Positions 41,543 through 53,063 of a stretch of DNA of 64,000 nt are shown here, piece by piece. The translations under genes were made by a program, and so were the position numbers. The notes below the pieces were generated by a model that had not been told where the DNA came from, did not search any database, and saw nothing but the letters and a program-made list of their open reading frames with translations. Numbering within the stretch: the stretch's first letter is position 1; every line of letters begins with the position of its first letter. The stretch covers positions 1 to 64,000 of the forward strand of contig JBCBRS010000014.1 in NCBI GenBank assembly GCA_039819545.1. Reading direction: 5' to 3'. The stretch is from CALLPQ01 sp039819545 (GTDB lineage: Bacteria > Pseudomonadota > Alphaproteobacteria > Caulobacterales > Parvularculaceae).

Positions 41543-42106
41543 TTAATCGGCGCGTTTTACAAATTCGAGGGTTTCGGTGTGCACGACAATTTTGTCGCCA
41601 ACGCTCACATAAGGCGGCACCATGACGCGCAGGCCATTATCAACGGTTGACGGCTTGTAGGACGAAGAGGCTGTCTGACCCTTTACCGTCGGCTCAGTTT
41701 CGGCAATTTCCACGGTCACATGCTCGGGCAGCGTAACACCGATGGCGCGGCCCTCGTGCATTTCCACCACAACCTGCATGCCATCCTGCAAAAAGGCACG
41801 GCGTTCACCGATCATGTCGGTGGGGATATTTGTCTGCTCAAAGGTTTCCGCGTCCATGAAGACAAGCATGTCGCCTTCGTTGTAGAGAAAGGTGAAGTCT
41901 TTTTGCTCAAGACGCACGCGCTCCACGGTCTCGGATGCGCGGAAGCGCTCATTGAGTTTTCGCCCGTCCAGCAGATTTTTGAGCTCAACCTGCGCATAGG
42001 CTGGCCCTTTTCCGGGTTTGACGGCACCGGTCTTGACCGCAACCCAAAGGCTGTCCTGATGCTGAATAACGTTGCCCACGCGGATTTCATTACCGTTGAT
42101 TTTCAT
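41543..42106 (-). CDS. efp: translation elongation factor P
   Basis: 187 residues starting at 42106 ([15 protein letters not shown]); the longer frame to 42262 reads randomly. KOW-like domain I carries the loop [13 protein letters not shown], with the modifiable lysine at the PGKG tip, followed by OB domains II and III ([17 protein letters not shown]). EF-P relieves ribosomes stalled at polyproline. The lysine suggests modification by the EpmA type, though no epmA is seen here. Confidence 0.95.
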   Translation of the reverse strand: MKINGNEIRVGNVIQHQDSLWVAVKTGAVKPGKGPAYAQVELKNLLDGRKLNERFRASETVERVRLEQKDFTFLYNEGDMLVFMDAETFEQTNIPTDMIGERRAFLQDGMQVVVEMHEGRAIGVTLPEHVTVEIAETEPTVKGQTASSSYKPSTVDNGLRVMVPPYVSVGDKIVVHTETLEFVKRAD

Positions 42107-42209
42107 GGCCCGCTTGTCCTTTTTTGTATGCGCTGCGGTGTGCGGCGCGAGGGGTAGCAGGCTGCAGGCAAACTCGCAATGTCCGCTTGGAGGGCCGGGC
42201 ACTGTTCTC

Positions 42210-43169
42210 TTAGCTGTCAGCGAGGCGTTTGCGGAAATAGGCGATCGTTTCTTTGAGCCCATCCTCCAGCGTTACCGTGGGCGACCAGTCGAGGGCTGAT
42301 TTTGCAAGGCTGATATCGGGCTGGCGCTGGCGCGGGTCATCCTGGGGCAGGGGCTTGAAGGTAATTTTCGACGTTGTTTCCGTCAGGGTAATGACTTTTT
42401 CTGCAAGCTCCAGCATGGTAAACTCTGATGGATTGCCAAGGTTAATCGGGCCCGTGACGCTGGCATCTGACGCCATCAAACGGATAAAGCCCTCAACCAG
42501 ATCGTCCACGTAACAAAAAGATCGGGTCTGCTCGCCGGAGCCATAAATCGTAATGTCTTTGCCAGTGAGCGCCTGTACGATGAAATTCGAAACAACGCGG
42601 CCGTCATTGGGGTGCATATGCGGGCCATAAGTGTTGAAGATGCGCGCAACTTTTACCTCCAAACCATGCTGGCGATGATAGTCAAAGAACAGGGTCTCGG
42701 CACAGCGTTTGCCCTCGTCATAGCATGACCGGGGTCCGATCGGGTTGACCCTGCCCCAATAATCCTCTGTTTGCGGATGAACTTCCGGATCACCATAGAC
42801 TTCGGATGTGGAGGCCTGAAAAATGCGCGCGCCAGTGCGCTTGGCAAGGCCCAGCATATTGATCGCACCATGAACACTGGTCTTGGTAGTTTGCACCGGA
42901 TCATATTGATAATGAATTGGCGACGCCGGACAAGCAAGATTGTAAATCTGATCAACCTCAATATAAAGCGGAAAAGTCACATCATGACGGATGGCTTCAA
43001 AGTTGCGGTGGCCCACAAGGCTCGCAATATTCGATTTTGTTCCGGTAAAATAATTATCCGCACAGATCACAGTTTTCCCAGCATCGAGGAGCCGGGCACA
43101 TAAATGCGAGCCAATAAAGCCGGCCCCACCGGATACGAGAATTTGCTCATCTTCCATGGCGTGTGTCAT
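42210..43169 (-). CDS. UDP-glucuronate decarboxylase (UDP-xylose synthase)
   Basis: 319 residues of the extended SDR family. NAD motif [10 protein letters not shown] (13-22), [11 protein letters not shown], catalytic SYDEGKR as SCYDEGKR (Tyr-x3-Lys), and [21 protein letters not shown] with the Arg/Ser pattern typical of UXS. It converts UDP-glucuronate to UDP-xylose. A start at residue 5 (43157) has the better ribosome site. The upstream gene, 24 bp away, is a GT61 glycosyltransferase, a family that includes xylosyltransferases, so they may act together in surface glycan synthesis. Confidence 0.9.
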   Translation of the reverse strand: MTHAMEDEQILVSGGAGFIGSHLCARLLDAGKTVICADNYFTGTKSNIASLVGHRNFEAIRHDVTFPLYIEVDQIYNLACPASPIHYQYDPVQTTKTSVHGAINMLGLAKRTGARIFQASTSEVYGDPEVHPQTEDYWGRVNPIGPRSCYDEGKRCAETLFFDYHRQHGLEVKVARIFNTYGPHMHPNDGRVVSNFIVQALTGKDITIYGSGEQTRSFCYVDDLVEGFIRLMASDASVTGPINLGNPSEFTMLELAEKVITLTETTSKITFKPLPQDDPRQRQPDISLAKSALDWSPTVTLEDGLKETIAYFRKRLADS

Positions 43170-43193
43170 CCTTTTATCTTTCGCGTGTTTGTC

Positions 43194-44207
43194 TCAATCC
43201 GCCAGAGCGGCGGCGAGTTTTGCGGCATAGTCCGGCGCGATCGTCCATTCAAATGCGTGAGGCAAGGCGGGCGCCGGAGTTTCAAACACATGCATTTCAT
43301 AAGCGTGGTTCGCGCTTCGCGCGATATCCAAAAAGCACGGATTCAGATGGGCGGCCGGCGCCAGTTCGATAATCCGTGTGCCGGGAGCGGCAAAAATGAT
43401 ATTTGCAAGACCTGCGCCGTGGGGAGCGACAATCGTTTCTGCGCCTCGAAACAAGGCAATTTGTGTTTCAAGCGCTGTGCCCTCAAGCGTCAGGCTTTCA
43501 AAACCGGCCGCCTCGAAAGCGGCTTCGATTTCCGCTTCATTAGCAAGACGCCGCCGGGCCGTATCGCGCCGGGAGATGTAGAGCTTTCGCGGTGTAGGCG
43601 CAGGGGCGCGAGGAACTTGCGCTGACAGATGCTGTGCGTAAGCGCGCAACAGTGGACCAGAACGCGTGGCAAGACGCGTGTAGGCCGTCTCCAACAGGAT
43701 CGCCTGGTTGACGGCAAACGTTGTCTCAGCGGGTAGCGTTAGCGGGACGGGGACCCCGATGAGTGCCAGCAGGCGTTGATAATTTGATGGCAAAGGCGGC
43801 ATTACGAGGTGCGCCAGCCAGTCGGGCCGCTCGCGCGCGAGTAGCCAGAGGGATACCCCGGTCTGGATCAAGAAATGGTAGTAATTTGCCCATTTCACAT
43901 TGTGGACAATCGCGGCGGTGTTCCCCACAGACCGATGAGCAGTCAGCGTGCCCGTGGGTATCGGGTTTGCGTCGCGGTGGAATGCACGGTTCAGATAGAG
44001 CGTCTCGTTTACCGGCCGATTGTTGGTGTTGGTAACCAGCCCGGTACCAAGATGAACATTGGCATCATCGATCAAGATCGCATCTAGGGTACGCGCCGGA
44101 TAATGCGACTTGATCTTTAGCCGGGACCGATCAATCGATCCCACTTCCATAATAGTCGGCGGCGAAAAGGTCTGTGCCGGGAGGGAATACAGGGGATGCC
44201 GGTTCAT
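43194..44207 (-). CDS. glycosyltransferase family 61 protein
   Basis: 337 residues from ATG 44207 (the frame extends to 44249). The C-terminal domain has the GT61 signature ETIVAPHGAGLANIIFAAPG followed by RIIELAP, and the central KLYISRRDTARRRLANEAE. No membrane segment is seen. Likely transfers a sugar in capsule, LPS or exopolysaccharide synthesis. It is followed 24 bp later by the UDP-xylose synthase gene, which points to xylose as the donor sugar. Confidence 0.85.
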   Translation of the reverse strand: MNRHPLYSLPAQTFSPPTIMEVGSIDRSRLKIKSHYPARTLDAILIDDANVHLGTGLVTNTNNRPVNETLYLNRAFHRDANPIPTGTLTAHRSVGNTAAIVHNVKWANYYHFLIQTGVSLWLLARERPDWLAHLVMPPLPSNYQRLLALIGVPVPLTLPAETTFAVNQAILLETAYTRLATRSGPLLRAYAQHLSAQVPRAPAPTPRKLYISRRDTARRRLANEAEIEAAFEAAGFESLTLEGTALETQIALFRGAETIVAPHGAGLANIIFAAPGTRIIELAPAAHLNPCFLDIARSANHAYEMHVFETPAPALPHAFEWTIAPDYAAKLAAALAD

Positions 44208-44248
44208 AATCGGGGCCCCTGAAGGGCCAGACGCGTGGCGCCCATCCA

Positions 44249-45607
44249 CTATTGTGCGCTCTTATATAAAACGCCGTCTTTCATCACGAAACTCACGGTC
44301 TCCAACAGAGAAACATCCGAAAGTGGATCACCCATGACACCAATAATGTCGGCGCGAAAGCCCGGCGCCAACTGGCCCAATTCCTTTTCCCGGCCCAAAG
44401 CCTCCGCCGCCAAAGAGGTGGCAGCCCGAAGCGCCTGCGCCGGCGTCATGCCAAATCGCACCATTCGCGAGAGTTGCATGGCGTTATCCCCGTGGGGAAA
44501 GATCGCCGCGTCCGTACCCAGAATAACTTTTGCGCCCGCCTTTACCGCCTTGGTGAAGCTTTGCCGCTGGATGGTGCCGACTTCGCGCTCTTTATTAAGG
44601 GATTCCTCGGAGACGCCGTTTTCTTCCCCTTTGCTCAAGGTATATTCGGTATTGAAGATATCCATCGAAAGGAAAGCACCGTTCTTTTTAGCCATGCGGA
44701 TCGCTTCATCGTCGAGGAAGCTCGCATGTTCAATCGTGTCGATACCTGCTTTGAGGGCGTTTTTGATCCCCACAGTCCCGTGGGCATGGGCGGCAACTTT
44801 GAGGCCGCGCATATGGGCTTCGTCAGCAATTGCTTTGAGTTCCTCAACGGTGCCCTGTGGCGCACCCAGCAGGGTCCCGCGGGAGAAGACACCGCCCGTG
44901 GAACAAGTTTTGATCAGGTCCACGCCATATTTGATATTCTTGCGCACCTGCGCGCGCATTTCCCATGGACCGGTGGCAACATTTTCACCCGTGCTTTGCG
45001 CTTCCGGCGGCGAGTAGGTATCATCCGAACAATGCCCGCCAATGATACCCACGGGGGGCCCCGACACATACATGCGTGGCCCGTCGATCAAGCCATCATT
45101 GATTGCATCGCGTAAGGCCACATCGGTATACCGCGACGAACCCACATTTCTGACTGTCGTAAAGCCGGCCATCAGGGTCCTTCGTGCGTTGACGACACCA
45201 TGAATGACCTCAAACTGTTCTGGCTGCGAATAATCACCGCGTTTAGGATTGCTGGTAAGGTGCACATGCATGTCGATAAGACCCGGCATCAGCGTCATAC
45301 CAGGCGCCAGCGTGATCTCACGTGCGTCTGGCGGTGCTGGCAGGGTTGTGGTTGTTCCAATCGCCGCAATCCGTTCACCGCGGACGATGATCGCTGCATC
45401 GGGGACACGCACCCCATTGCGCACATCCACATAATGATCCGCAGTCAGATAAAGGGTAGGCGATGTATTGGCTTGGGAGGTATCTCCGTTCGATGCGTTT
45501 GACTGTGCGTGCACTGCCGGGCTGAAGGCAAAACCCGGCGTCGCTATCAGCACCGTGATGATCAAGGAAAAGGCCCCCAGGAGCCCGGGCAAGCATTTAT
45601 TCACCAT
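44249..45607 (-). CDS. secreted metal-dependent amidohydrolase
   Basis: 452 residues with a signal peptide ([21 protein letters not shown]). Amidohydrolase motifs: [11 protein letters not shown] (metal-binding HxH), [14 protein letters not shown] and [11 protein letters not shown]. This is the imidazolonepropionase-like/Xaa-Pro dipeptidase-like subgroup often secreted in alphaproteobacteria. Substrate, possibly a dipeptide or N-acyl amino acid, is unknown. It ends 42 bp before the GT61 start and diverges from the histidine kinase. Confidence 0.88.
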   Translation of the reverse strand: MVNKCLPGLLGAFSLIITVLIATPGFAFSPAVHAQSNASNGDTSQANTSPTLYLTADHYVDVRNGVRVPDAAIIVRGERIAAIGTTTTLPAPPDAREITLAPGMTLMPGLIDMHVHLTSNPKRGDYSQPEQFEVIHGVVNARRTLMAGFTTVRNVGSSRYTDVALRDAINDGLIDGPRMYVSGPPVGIIGGHCSDDTYSPPEAQSTGENVATGPWEMRAQVRKNIKYGVDLIKTCSTGGVFSRGTLLGAPQGTVEELKAIADEAHMRGLKVAAHAHGTVGIKNALKAGIDTIEHASFLDDEAIRMAKKNGAFLSMDIFNTEYTLSKGEENGVSEESLNKEREVGTIQRQSFTKAVKAGAKVILGTDAAIFPHGDNAMQLSRMVRFGMTPAQALRAATSLAAEALGREKELGQLAPGFRADIIGVMGDPLSDVSLLETVSFVMKDGVLYKSAQ

Positions 45608-45806
45608 CGTTAAAATCCCCTATCTGATTTGTCTTTGCACGCTAGGACTTTGCGGCGGGAAATGCCAGCCAAACCACGCCGTGACTGGCCGTGGGCAGGG
45701 CCTTGGGGAGCGAAAATGGGCTTTCGCAAACCGGCCCAAAAACACTTCCTTAACGCCGTTATCGTATCCCTCGGCAGGGGGGCAGGAAGAGGCGGGTTGC
45801 ACGCGC

Positions 45807-48077
45807 ATGGTGATGGCAAAAGACAGAACAGCATCGGTCATTTCCGCTGCGGGCAATAATCAGTTTGCCCGGTACATTCTGATCACCATCTGGGCCGCAG
45901 GACTGGCGACCGTAGCCGGCCTTCAATTGACCCTTGTATGGTACGCAGTTGCAGTGGGCATTGCGCTTTTCCGTACCCATTATGAACAACGCGCACAGGT
46001 CGCCCAATCCTACCCTGAATATCAGCTATTGATGGTCCGCCAGTTTCGCTCCCTGAGCTTTCTCTTCAAGCGCACCTATTTAATGATCGCTCTTATGACC
46101 ACAATCGTGTGGTCAGTACCAATCTATATGAGCTACTTTTCCGGACATCCGGCAGGCTTCGCCTTGAGCCTGTGTTATATCGCCAGTGGCAGTGTGCTTG
46201 TTATTGCGCAATTCAAGGGTTTGCCGAAACACACATACTTGATCCTGACGCCTTATGCTGGCGCACTCGCCTTTATGACGCTGAAAATGACCCGCGAGAG
46301 TGGCTCGCTCACCTATGTGGCAATCCTGATTGTCCTGAGTGTTGCGGCCTACCATGCGATCAATTTTAGCCGCCAGCTAGAAATCATGTTGCGTCAACAA
46401 GGCGAGGAACGTGAAAAGCTGATAGCGGAGTTGCGCCGGGCTCGGGAAAAGGCGATTCATGCTTCAGAAGCAAAATCCATGTTTTTAGCGAATATGAGTC
46501 ATGAAATCCGTACCCCAATGAATGGTGTTTTGGGTATGGCTGAATTGATGCAACAGACCCGCCTCGACAATCGCCAGCGTATTTTCGCCGACACGATACA
46601 CTCATCCGGCCTGTCACTCCTAACGATTATCAACGACATACTCGATTTTTCCAAGATTGAAGCTGGCAAGCTTGATCTGGAACGCGAGGCCTTTGACCTG
46701 CAAGAGGCAGTGGATAATGTAGGGACACTGATGGTTAGCCGTGCCCAAGAAAAGAAGCTCGAACTGATCGTGCGTGTTCAGCCCGGCTTGCCCACCCATG
46801 TGATTGGGGATGCGGGGCGGATCCGCCAGGTGATTATCAACCTGGTCTCAAACGCTATTAAATTCACCGACGAAGGTCATATTGTAATCAATGTATCGGG
46901 TGCGGAAAAATCGGAGACAGAACTCGCCCTGCGTATCGATGTCGCCGATACAGGTATTGGCATTAACGAAGATAAACTCGAAACGATTTTTGATGCCTTT
47001 AATCAAGCCGATGCTTCGACCACGCGCGAATATGGTGGGACGGGTCTGGGGCTTTCCATTTCTCAAAGCCTGATCCAAGCCATGGACGGGCAGATCGGCG
47101 TGACGTCCCAGCCTGGTGCTGGCGCGAATTTCTGGTTTGAACTGACATTGCCCCGCGCTGCTGCGCCGGTATCCCAATCCCCGATTTCATTTGATGCAGC
47201 CGGTCGCCGGATTCTCGTTATTGACGACAATCCGGTCAATCGGCAGATCCTGGAGGAGCAATTGGCGTCCTGGGGTTTTGACCCACACTTAGCAATGAAT
47301 GGGCCACAGGGAATTCGTTTCCTCGCCGATGCGCTGGCAAAAGATGCGCCTATCGATCTCGTTATCCTTGATTATCATATGCCTCAGATGGATGGGGAAG
47401 ACGTTGCCCACGAAATCCGCAAAGATTATCGGTACAAAGACTTGCATATTCTCGCGCTGACATCCGTGGACAAGCCGGGGAACGCGCGTAAATTCCTTAA
47501 TCTTGGCGTTCAGGGCTATCTGGTTAAACCCGTACGGGCGCAATGCTTGTACGAAACCATGGTTGATATCTTCCGAAAAGCGGAAAATCCAATGACTGAT
47601 CACCGTGAAAGTGAACAGGTAGAAGAAGATGCTGCGTTAACTGACGAAGCAATGTGTGCCAACCAGAAGGTCCAAATTCTGCTTGCAGAGGATAACGCGG
47701 TTAATCAACTGGTGGTCAAACATATGCTTGATCCCAATAGGTATCAGTTGACCGTTGCCGCCAACGGTGTTGAAGCGACGGAAATTTTTCAGGCACGCCA
47801 CCGTGACATCCACATGATCCTGATGGATGTTTCCATGCCGGAAATGGACGGGTACGCCGCAACGAAGGCAATTCGGGCCTATGAGGCGGAGACGAATCTA
47901 GCACCAACACCGATTATCTGTTTGTCTGCGCACGTGATGCAGAGCGATATCGATAAGAGCCTTGAGGCCGGGATGGATGATTATCTTGCCAAGCCTGTTA
48001 ACAAAGAAAAACTCGTCAGTACCCTGTCACGCTGGCAGGACAGGATTTTCCAGGCACAGACCCGCAAGTCTGCCTAG
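45807..48077 (+). CDS. hybrid sensor histidine kinase with two receiver domains
   Basis: 756 residues; the start at 45807 (or 45813) is chosen because the open frame further upstream overlaps the divergent gene's 5' region. Six or so membrane helices (about 20-165) with no large periplasmic loop, a short coiled coil, HisKA with His in [12 protein letters not shown], HATPase with GTGLGLSIS, then two receivers with phospho-acceptor Asp in [13 protein letters not shown] and [12 protein letters not shown]. No Hpt domain; phosphate must pass to a separate Hpt protein. The signal is unknown. Its stop overlaps the convergent yebC gene by four bases. Confidence 0.9.
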   Translation: MVMAKDRTASVISAAGNNQFARYILITIWAAGLATVAGLQLTLVWYAVAVGIALFRTHYEQRAQVAQSYPEYQLLMVRQFRSLSFLFKRTYLMIALMTTIVWSVPIYMSYFSGHPAGFALSLCYIASGSVLVIAQFKGLPKHTYLILTPYAGALAFMTLKMTRESGSLTYVAILIVLSVAAYHAINFSRQLEIMLRQQGEEREKLIAELRRAREKAIHASEAKSMFLANMSHEIRTPMNGVLGMAELMQQTRLDNRQRIFADTIHSSGLSLLTIINDILDFSKIEAGKLDLEREAFDLQEAVDNVGTLMVSRAQEKKLELIVRVQPGLPTHVIGDAGRIRQVIINLVSNAIKFTDEGHIVINVSGAEKSETELALRIDVADTGIGINEDKLETIFDAFNQADASTTREYGGTGLGLSISQSLIQAMDGQIGVTSQPGAGANFWFELTLPRAAAPVSQSPISFDAAGRRILVIDDNPVNRQILEEQLASWGFDPHLAMNGPQGIRFLADALAKDAPIDLVILDYHMPQMDGEDVAHEIRKDYRYKDLHILALTSVDKPGNARKFLNLGVQGYLVKPVRAQCLYETMVDIFRKAENPMTDHRESEQVEEDAALTDEAMCANQKVQILLAEDNAVNQLVVKHMLDPNRYQLTVAANGVEATEIFQARHRDIHMILMDVSMPEMDGYAATKAIRAYEAETNLAPTPIICLSAHVMQSDIDKSLEAGMDDYLAKPVNKEKLVSTLSRWQDRIFQAQTRKSA

Positions 48078-48820
48078 GCGCCAAGGCGCTCCATATCCTC
48101 ATCTGAGATATCAAAATTCGCATAGACATTTTGAACATCATCAAGATCGTCCAACGCCTCCATGAGGTTCATGATGCTCTCGGCTTTATCGCCCTCGACC
48201 GCAATCTGATTTTGCGGACGCCAGATCAGCTGCGCGGACTGAGCCGTGCCGTACGCTTCCTCCAGTTTATTGGCGACGTCCGACAGCTCGTCGGCGGCGC
48301 AGTAAATGATGTGCAATTCTTCAGAGGACTCCACATCATCTGCCCCCGCCTCTATCGCCGCGTCCAGAACGGCTTCTTCATCGTCAATCTCTGCGGGATA
48401 TTCGATCGCGCCCATCTGGTCGAACATGAACGAGACCGAGCCGGTTTCCCCCAGATTTCCGCCGCGTTTTGAAAAGGTTGATCGTACCTCGCTGGCGGCC
48501 CGGTTCCGATTGTCCGTCAAAGTCTCCACAATGATACCGATCCCGCCGGGACCAAAACCTTCGTACCTGATCTCTTCAAGGATCGCCGCATCGGCGGCCG
48601 TGGATTTTTTCACCGCCCGATCAATATTGTCTTTGGGCATGGACTGTGCCTTGGCGGCCTGAATGGCAAGGCGCAGTCGCGGGTTAAACTCTGGGTCCGG
48701 CGCACCCATTTTCGCGGCAACCGTGATTTCTTTGGAGAGCTTTGAAAATAGCTTAGAGCGTTTTGCATCCTGGCGCCCCTTACGGTGCTGGATATTTGCC
48801 CATTTGGAGTGGCCTGCCAT
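48074..48820 (-). CDS. yebC: YebC/PmpR family regulatory protein
   Basis: 248 residues starting [21 protein letters not shown], the family hallmark, at ATG 48820 with AGGA upstream; the frame runs to 49000 but that part is not family-like. Three domains, acidic C-terminus. Long known as DNA-binding regulators; some members also rescue ribosomes at proline stretches. It converges with the kinase gene. Confidence 0.95.
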   Translation of the reverse strand: MAGHSKWANIQHRKGRQDAKRSKLFSKLSKEITVAAKMGAPDPEFNPRLRLAIQAAKAQSMPKDNIDRAVKKSTAADAAILEEIRYEGFGPGGIGIIVETLTDNRNRAASEVRSTFSKRGGNLGETGSVSFMFDQMGAIEYPAEIDDEEAVLDAAIEAGADDVESSEELHIIYCAADELSDVANKLEEAYGTAQSAQLIWRPQNQIAVEGDKAESIMNLMEALDDLDDVQNVYANFDISDEDMERLGA

Positions 48821-48963
48821 TGAAATTCCTACGCGTTTTGGTCTGTTGAAAGCCGTGAGCGATTGCTCTAGCGCAGACAGGGCCGAAGATTCAAGATAGC
48901 GTGGGGCAAGATCGTATGGGCTTGCCGCTTGTGATGTTTCAGGCAGGGCGGCTTGCAAAAGTC

Positions 48964-48999
48964 CTGAAGGAGCCCCTGAAGGAACCCCTGGAGGAACCA
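48964..48999 (+). repeat. three 12-bp tandem repeats before the SDR start
   Basis: Units CCTGAAGGAGCC, CCTGAAGGAACC and CCTGGAGGAACC follow each other directly. Each contains a Shine-Dalgarno-like GAAGGA or GGAGGA; the last is spaced correctly for the TTG start at 49000. Read in the frame of the open upstream ORF it codes LKEP-type repeats. Confidence 0.7.
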
Positions 49000-49776
49000 T
49001 TGTCAGCCAGCACTCAAACGATCCTCATCACTGGTGCCTCGCGGGGCATAGGTGCAGCCATCGCCCGGGCTTGTGCGGCGGACGGCTACCGGTTGATTCT
49101 CCATGCCAGTGCTGAAAGCGCGCAAGCCACAGCGCTGATGGATGCCCTTGACGGGGCACGGGCCGATTTTGTTTTCGAAGACCTTGCCACCGATGATGCG
49201 GGTACGCGTCTGGTAGAGCAGGCAAGCGCGCTCGCAGACGGAACCCTCACCGCTATCGTGAATAATGCCGGGATTTACGAAGCCACACCGCTCACTGGCC
49301 CGGTCGATGATTGGCAACAGGGCTGGGCCCGAACCCTCGCGGTCAATGTACAGGCACCTGCTGATATTATCAGGGCCGGTGTTTCCATGCACCGGGGCCA
49401 ATCTAGGGAACAGGGCGGGGATCAAACGCCGTTGCGGATCGTCAATATTGCGAGCCGGGCCGGCCATCGCGGCGACGGTATCGACCATGCGGGTTACGCC
49501 GCTTCAAAAGGCGCTGTGCTTGCCATGACCAAAAGCTGGGCCCGGGCGCTCGCTGGCGAGGGGATTGAGCTTTATGCCATCGCGCCTGGTTGGGTCGAAA
49601 CACGGATGGCCCCGGCAGATATTGCGGCGCGCGAGAAAGCGGTGGCGGAAATTCCGTTGGGCCGCGTTGCGGCTCCCGAGGAGGTTGCCCGTGTCGCCCT
49701 ATTCTTGTTGTCGGGCCATTGCCCCTCGGCGGTGGGGTCAACGATTGATATCAATGGTGCCAGCTACGTTCGATAA
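49000..49776 (+). CDS. short-chain dehydrogenase/reductase
   Basis: 258 residues from TTG 49000, six bases after GGAGG. Cofactor motif [16 protein letters not shown] at about 82-85, and catalytic Tyr-x3-Lys in [11 protein letters not shown]; ends with a [13 protein letters not shown] tail typical of FabG-like enzymes. Substrate unknown. The longer frame to 48901 includes the tandem repeats and is probably not translated. It converges with the next kinase. Confidence 0.87.
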   Translation: MSASTQTILITGASRGIGAAIARACAADGYRLILHASAESAQATALMDALDGARADFVFEDLATDDAGTRLVEQASALADGTLTAIVNNAGIYEATPLTGPVDDWQQGWARTLAVNVQAPADIIRAGVSMHRGQSREQGGDQTPLRIVNIASRAGHRGDGIDHAGYAASKGAVLAMTKSWARALAGEGIELYAIAPGWVETRMAPADIAAREKAVAEIPLGRVAAPEEVARVALFLLSGHCPSAVGSTIDINGASYVR

Positions 49777-49784
49777 CGGCCCAG

Positions 49785-52700
49785 TCATGCCGCAGACTGT
49801 TTGTACAGGATACGGATCGCTGGAATTTCCTTATGGGTCATTTTGAAGGTCTGCCGCAGTGGCGCCTTCAATTGATCAAACACGGCTTGCTCGGCACCCT
49901 CATGGGCCTTCGTCTCGATCAGTGAACAGATCCCGGCGAGTTCACAAGCGCCAATATTCAAGCTCATGGATTTAAGGGCATGGGCGGCCTTTTTGAGTTC
50001 TGTGTGATCGTCGGCTTCGAGCGTTTTAACGAGATGCAACATCGCTTCGGTTGAGTGGGTCTCAAACAGGTCCAACATCCGATCAATCAGATTGCCGCTA
50101 CCGGACTGCATTTCAGCGATCTGATCGAGCACGGTACGATCAAAAAGGTCTCGCGAGGCAATGCTGGTTGAGGGCGATGCGGCGGGTTCCTGTTTGGGCG
50201 TTTCCGGTGCTGGTGCTGGTTCATCGACCTTATTTCTTTCTGGTCCGGTGCTCTTTTTTGTATCGGTTTGTGCTTGCGCGTAGCCGGCCGGTCCGGTCGC
50301 AACGATCGGTGGGTCTTCTGTGAGAAGGTCAAAGCTATCATCATCAAAATCATCTGAAGAAAAATCCTCTTCATGACTTTCTTGATCACCCTTTTCGTCG
50401 GATGCCGAGGCCGTGTGAGGCTGTGTGCCTGATGGTATGATCGCTTCGTCTTCAGCGGAATCCGCAGCACGTGTTTCGTTGATTTCTGGCGCCGCTTTTT
50501 CTAGCTTTGGCTCCAGTTTGGGTTTACGGGTTTTTGACGGCTGAATATGGTCAAGGAGCGCCTTGACCAAGCTGTCCATGGTAAAGGGCTTGGACAGAAA
50601 ACTGTTCATGCCGGCTTTCAACCACTCGTCCCCATCGCCAGCCACATGGGCTGTAAGTGCAATGATCGGCATCTGGGCGCGCAGATTTTCCTTTTCCCAT
50701 TTGCGGATTTCCCGGGTTGCTTCGTACCCGTCCATATTGGGCATGGAGCAATCCATCAGGATCAGATCAAAATACTCATTAGCCACCTTGTCATAGGCTT
50801 CGTGTCCATCACAAGCGGTGACAACGTCGATTTCCAGTTTGGTCAGCGCCTCTTTTACGACCTCGCGGTTGACTGCGCTATCGTCCGCGGCAAGAACACG
50901 TTTGCCATAAAATGACAGGGTAGCATCGGCTTTGGCATTCTTGGTTTCTTTGTAAGCGGTTGCCCCGCGCAATTCGCCTTGCAGAATGCGTTCGACTTGT
51001 GTCGCAATAAACCTGCGTGAAAGTGGTTTGATCAACAAGTCTTCGGCAACGCCCTCTTCAAGAAGGCGGTCAGGCTCGCTATCGCCAAGTTCACTAACGC
51101 AAATGCGCGAGGGTACCCATTGATCAACATTGGCGTCGAGGGACTGGTGGAACGCGTCGAGGAAAGACGGTGTTGCAAAAATATAATCGGCATACGCCAT
51201 GTAAGAGGCAATTGGCTCATCGAGGGAGACAATTTGGGGCGTAATGCCAGCTTCCTGCAGATAACGGGCGAGCATTTTAGGCGTGGCAGAACCTTCAACC
51301 GCGAGAATAGCCCGTTTATCGGTTTCGGCGCGGGCAATAGGCTTGGCTTTGCGCACCACATCCACCGGGATGGCAAAGAAGAATTTCGAGCCTTTCCCTT
51401 CAACACTTTGAACCGCGATTTCGCCGCCCATGCGTTGCACCAGCTTGCTGCAAATCGCCAGACCGAGCCCGGTACCGCCAAACTTGCGGGTCGTGGTTTG
51501 GTCTGATTGAGAGAATGCCTCAAAAATCAGCCGTTGCTTATCGCGGGGAATACCAACGCCAGTATCCGTGACCGAAAATTCCAGAACGCAATCATGTTCG
51601 TCTGATGCCACGCGCTTCGCCGCAACAACCACATGGCCTTTTTTGGTAAATTTCAGCGCATTATTTACAAGGTTCGACAGGATCTGGTTGAGCCGGACCT
51701 GATCGCCTTCGACAATTTCCGGAACGTTCGGTGCCACATAGGCCGTCAGATCAATATCCGATGTTGTTGCTCGCTCCCAGAACAGACCCACCACATCGTC
51801 TATAATCTCGCTTGGGTCGATACCAATTTTCTCTAGCTCGAGGCGTCCGGCCTCAATTTTACTAAAATCCAAAATGTCGTTGATAATCGCGATCAGGGAT
51901 TGACCAGATTTCACGATCACTTCGGCATAGCGTTTCTGCCGGGCGTCAAGGTCGCCCTTGCTGAGGAGCTCGGCCATCACCAGCATACCATTCATCGGTG
52001 TACGAATTTCATGGCTCATGGTGGCGAGGAAATCGGACTTTGACGAGTTGGCCTGTTCGGCATGTTCCTTGGCGAGTTCCAGTTCCTGCGTACGATCGGA
52101 TACGATTTTGCGAAGATTTTCCTGGTGAGATTTCAACCGAGCATCGCGTTCCTGGATCTGATCGAGCATGTCATTGAATGCCTCCACAAGAACGCCGGTT
52201 TCGTCATCGCTTGATTTCACCGCGCGTTTTTCGATATCGCCGGTTTCGCGCACAGAATTCATAATATTCGCCAGATTGCGAATGGGTAAGGCAATCGTCT
52301 GCACCATATTCAGGGCAATGATCAATCCGATAAATCCGGCAAAGAAAGCTGAAACGGTTGCATCGTAGAGAAGCGCTCCAATCCGGTCGAGAAGAGAGCG
52401 GGTATCGGTTTGAATAATCAATCGTCCCACGTCGCGATCCCCAAAGACAATAGGGGCGGCGGAAAAGGCGGTCCGTTTGGTCAGCATGGTCAGTGTATTG
52501 ACTTCGGTCACTTGACCTTCAGAAAAATTAATACCGTCGTTTCCAGTTGGGCGAGCCTCACCAGACTGGACGAGGACTTCGCCGGCTGCATCCTCCACCC
52601 GCACATAATTGATCGATGGGTATTGACGAATGGCTTTGACAGACTGGGTCGTACCGGCGATGTTATCGCTTTCAACATTCATGGCCATAGATGATGCAAA

Positions 52701-52874
52701 GACGCTGGAGATGGCATCAAGCTCAGCGGTCTTGGCACTGCTATACTGCGAAATTTCGCGCCAGACCGACGTCGTGGTTATAATTGCCACTGCGCAGAAA
52801 ATTGAAATCACCACAAGCGTTGTCAGCTTGGCGCGCATGCTGCGCTGATTTTTCAAAATAGAAGTTCGGATCAC
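49785..52874 (-). CDS. hybrid histidine kinase with HAMP, receiver and Hpt domains
   Basis: 1029 residues, built like BarA/GacS. TM1 ([19 protein letters not shown]), a periplasmic sensor (about 40-165), TM2, HAMP, coiled coil, HisKA with His in [12 protein letters not shown], HATPase (GTGLGLAIC), a degenerate receiver (about 520-620), a receiver with Asp in [14 protein letters not shown], a disordered acidic linker (about 770-910) and a C-terminal Hpt with His in [16 protein letters not shown]. It carries the whole phosphorelay up to the Hpt, so it should pass phosphate to a separate response regulator. The Hpt could also serve the neighbouring kinases that lack one. Confidence 0.92.
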   Translation of the reverse strand: MIRTSILKNQRSMRAKLTTLVVISIFCAVAIITTTSVWREISQYSSAKTAELDAISSVFASSMAMNVESDNIAGTTQSVKAIRQYPSINYVRVEDAAGEVLVQSGEARPTGNDGINFSEGQVTEVNTLTMLTKRTAFSAAPIVFGDRDVGRLIIQTDTRSLLDRIGALLYDATVSAFFAGFIGLIIALNMVQTIALPIRNLANIMNSVRETGDIEKRAVKSSDDETGVLVEAFNDMLDQIQERDARLKSHQENLRKIVSDRTQELELAKEHAEQANSSKSDFLATMSHEIRTPMNGMLVMAELLSKGDLDARQKRYAEVIVKSGQSLIAIINDILDFSKIEAGRLELEKIGIDPSEIIDDVVGLFWERATTSDIDLTAYVAPNVPEIVEGDQVRLNQILSNLVNNALKFTKKGHVVVAAKRVASDEHDCVLEFSVTDTGVGIPRDKQRLIFEAFSQSDQTTTRKFGGTGLGLAICSKLVQRMGGEIAVQSVEGKGSKFFFAIPVDVVRKAKPIARAETDKRAILAVEGSATPKMLARYLQEAGITPQIVSLDEPIASYMAYADYIFATPSFLDAFHQSLDANVDQWVPSRICVSELGDSEPDRLLEEGVAEDLLIKPLSRRFIATQVERILQGELRGATAYKETKNAKADATLSFYGKRVLAADDSAVNREVVKEALTKLEIDVVTACDGHEAYDKVANEYFDLILMDCSMPNMDGYEATREIRKWEKENLRAQMPIIALTAHVAGDGDEWLKAGMNSFLSKPFTMDSLVKALLDHIQPSKTRKPKLEPKLEKAAPEINETRAADSAEDEAIIPSGTQPHTASASDEKGDQESHEEDFSSDDFDDDSFDLLTEDPPIVATGPAGYAQAQTDTKKSTGPERNKVDEPAPAPETPKQEPAASPSTSIASRDLFDRTVLDQIAEMQSGSGNLIDRMLDLFETHSTEAMLHLVKTLEADDHTELKKAAHALKSMSLNIGACELAGICSLIETKAHEGAEQAVFDQLKAPLRQTFKMTHKEIPAIRILYKQSAA

Positions 52875-53063
52875 GCCGGCTCACCCACAATTTCGCAGTC
52901 GATCCTCCCACCGATCCATCGACCCAGATGTGCCGATTGGGGAAACTGATCGAGGGTTAAGATGGCGCAAAACCCTTTCGAAACCCTTGATGTGCCGATT
53001 TGGAAATACCTTTTTAATGATATCCCCTCATAACGTAATGGTTAAATTATTTGGGTTAACTCT

